IMG/VR virus record: IMGVR_UViG_3300045996_001094
Coordinates: 1 to 41,484 of that record
DNA length: 41,484 nucleotides
Reading direction: 5' to 3' (one strand)
Origin: a virus
Part shown: positions 40,291 through 41,484 of the stretch, piece by piece
Layout: each line of letters starts with the position of its first letter
Numbering within the stretch: the first letter of the stretch is position 1
Position numbers and translations under genes: made by a program
Notes under the pieces: generated by a model
Database searches by the model: none
What the model was told of the DNA's origin: nothing
Seen by the model: only the letters and a program-made list of their open reading frames with translations

Positions 40291-40847
40291 AGCGCCAACC
40301 GCCGCCCATCCCGAAGCCGGGTCAACCTATGACGCCGTATCAGTTTGCTCGGACGTGTGCCCTAACGTGGCTGCGGTTGGCTGGGGCTCCCCTGCCTGAC
40401 GCGAGTAGCGCCCTGAAGATTGCCAGGAGCCTCGGGATTGTCCCTGACGGACCTAAGAACGGGCACGCCAAGAAAGCGATTGTTGAATGGCACGAACAGG
40501 CCATTACCTCCAATCGGCAGGAGCCGACCAAGCTGGAGGACGACTTCTACAACAGCCAGTTGTGGCGCAAAGCACGCTACCAAGCACTGCGGAACTGCAA
40601 TGGCCGATGCACCCTCTGCGGAACGCCGCCCGGCAAGTACAGCCTTCACGTTGACCACATTAAGCCGCGCAGCCTTCGCCCGGATCTGGCCCTAGACCCG
40701 GCCAACCTGCAAGTCCTATGCCGCGACTGCAATCTCGGCAAGAGCAACACGGACTCCATTGACTGGCGGGTGCGCCACCGAGTGGAACAGGTTGAAGGCG
40801 AGTGGAGCGACTACCGCATCGGAAAGATGCTGGACTCCCTGCATTGA
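40287..40847 (+). CDS. HNH endonuclease, classical zinc type
   Basis: This 186-residue protein runs from GTG 40287 (GTGA overlap). The C-terminal core has CNGRCTLCGTPPG, then LHVDHIKPRSLRPDLAL and NLQVLCRDCNLGKSN, a textbook HNH fold with zinc cysteines. The N-terminal half is helical and has no recognised domain. Such enzymes occur near phage packaging or replication genes. It directly follows another HNH gene. Confidence 0.85.
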   Translation: MKRQPPPIPKPGQPMTPYQFARTCALTWLRLAGAPLPDASSALKIARSLGIVPDGPKNGHAKKAIVEWHEQAITSNRQEPTKLEDDFYNSQLWRKARYQALRNCNGRCTLCGTPPGKYSLHVDHIKPRSLRPDLALDPANLQVLCRDCNLGKSNTDSIDWRVRHRVEQVEGEWSDYRIGKMLDSLH

Positions 40848-40895
40848 ACGGAGATCGCCAGGCGCTCCCTTCCTGCCTGGCACATAGGAGATTCG

Positions 40896-41348
40896 ATGAA
40901 AGAGGAACTGCAAGGCAAGTTGGTCGAAATCCTGACCAGCATTCAGGCGGCAGCAGGCAAGACCAGTGACTTTGCGATGGCGCAGTTGCCGGACATTGCT
41001 CAGAGCTACATCGCCTACGGGCGGGCGCTGAACACGGCGACGATTTTGTTTGCGCTGTGTCTCGCGGCCTTGGGGGGCTACCTAGTGTCAGTCATTCGCA
41101 AGAAGGACGCCGCCGCCAATCAGCAATTCAAGGCCGACCTTGCGGAGTTCAGGGCGAGCAACAGAAACCAGTATGCATCCGAACCGTACCGCAGCAATTA
41201 TTTCCGAGCGGATCACCTTACCCCGTTTCAGTTCATTCCATTCATCTTCTCGGTGTTCATTCTGTGCATGGCTGCGCCGCAGTTTCTGCTGGTGTGGTTC
41301 GCACCCAAGGTCTGGCTGCTGAAAGAGATTGCCGGGCTGCTCAAGTAA
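40896..41348 (+). CDS. membrane protein before the Q-like gene
   Basis: This 150-residue protein has a transmembrane helix at about 47-68 (TILFALCLAALGGYLVSVI), a charged loop, and one or two helices at about 110-150 (FQFIPFIFSVFILCMAAPQF). AGGAG lies before the ATG. It is unknown, and may alter the host envelope in early infection. Confidence 0.65.
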   Translation: MKEELQGKLVEILTSIQAAAGKTSDFAMAQLPDIAQSYIAYGRALNTATILFALCLAALGGYLVSVIRKKDAAANQQFKADLAEFRASNRNQYASEPYRSNYFRADHLTPFQFIPFIFSVFILCMAAPQFLLVWFAPKVWLLKEIAGLLK

Positions 41349-41388
41349 CCGACTCCACTCCAACAAATAAACAGAGGAAGGGCGACAC

Positions 41389-41484
41389 ATGAAGCGTGAT
41401 TTGGTCGATTTCTTTATCGTGGAAGACCACCAGGTAGCCATGCACCTCCGCCTGGAGAACTGGTCACGCTTCGTTGAAGTCCTG
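41389..41484 (+). CDS. Q-like late regulator, N-terminal part
   Basis: ATG 41389 with GGAAGGG upstream opens MKRDLVDFFIVEDHQVAMHL and runs to the last base, ending exactly on a codon boundary. Base 1 continues the same frame to 312. The start is typical of a phage antitermination/regulator family of this length. See the entry at 1-312. Confidence 0.7.
   Translation, partial: MKRDLVDFFIVEDHQVAMHLRLENWSRFVEVL

Noticed and set aside
1-41484. CRISPR array or intact tRNA genes
   Set aside because: No regularly spaced repeats of CRISPR size and no full cloverleaf were seen; only the 3' end of a tRNA is mimicked at the attP candidate.

Overview
The window reads as the essentially complete genome of a temperate, short-tailed (podovirus-type) phage of a GC-rich Gram-negative bacterium. 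A proteobacterium, perhaps of the Xanthomonadales or Burkholderiales, is a guess from the style of the genes. The Gram-negative host follows from a nested Rz/Rz1 spanin pair. The short tail follows from the portal, adaptor, nozzle and ejection-protein gene order with no tape measure or tail-tube gene. The temperate lifestyle follows from an integrase, a divergent repressor/cro switch and a candidate attP that looks like the 3' end of a tRNA. The two ends of the window join in frame inside one gene: 32 codons from 41389 run into 103 codons from position 1. The DNA was therefore probably circular or circularly permuted and opened at an arbitrary point.

Layout. (1) 1-532: end of the delayed-early rightward operon, with a Q-like late regulator and a small winged-helix-like protein. 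(2) 533-914: leader with two terminators and a structured spacer, a likely site of late control. (3) 915-22106: rightward late operon. It holds an SGNH-esterase tail spike, small and large terminase, portal, scaffold, SU10-type coat protein, decoration, adaptor, nozzle, three presumed DNA-ejection proteins, then a lysis cassette (holin-like proteins, lytic transglycosylase-like endolysin, Rz/Rz1). It ends in accessory genes: a secreted protein, an HExxH protein, a metallophosphoesterase, an HNH-like gene and a tiny membrane protein. (4) 22167-30314: leftward early operon, closed by a leftward terminator at 22103-22133. In transcription order it holds small unknown genes, a Rad52-like annealing protein, an SSB-like protein, two homing-endonuclease-like genes, an excisionase-like HTH, a structured non-coding stretch, a Dam-type methylase, the attP candidate, integrase and two small genes. 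(5) 30315-32317: immunity region with the left operator/promoter, large RNA-like hairpins, a lipoprotein, a small gene and a repressor without a peptidase domain. (6) 32318-41484 and on to 532: rightward early operon with cro, small regulators, a GIY-YIG nuclease, a second methylase, lambda O/P-like replication genes with an 11-bp phased iteron array, ninB, ninG, two HNH genes and a membrane protein.

How it works together (inference). Repressor and Cro would compete at a shared motif, GACGARCGGYTAR, found at the cI/cro switch, upstream of the left operon and upstream of the methylase/integrase block. The replication genes would act at the iterons inside the O-like gene. The Q-like protein would release the late operon past the terminators at 618-648 and 874-904. 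The most interesting unexplained material is non-coding: the iteron array, the shared operators, and the two structured stretches at 24541-25010 and 30518-30784.
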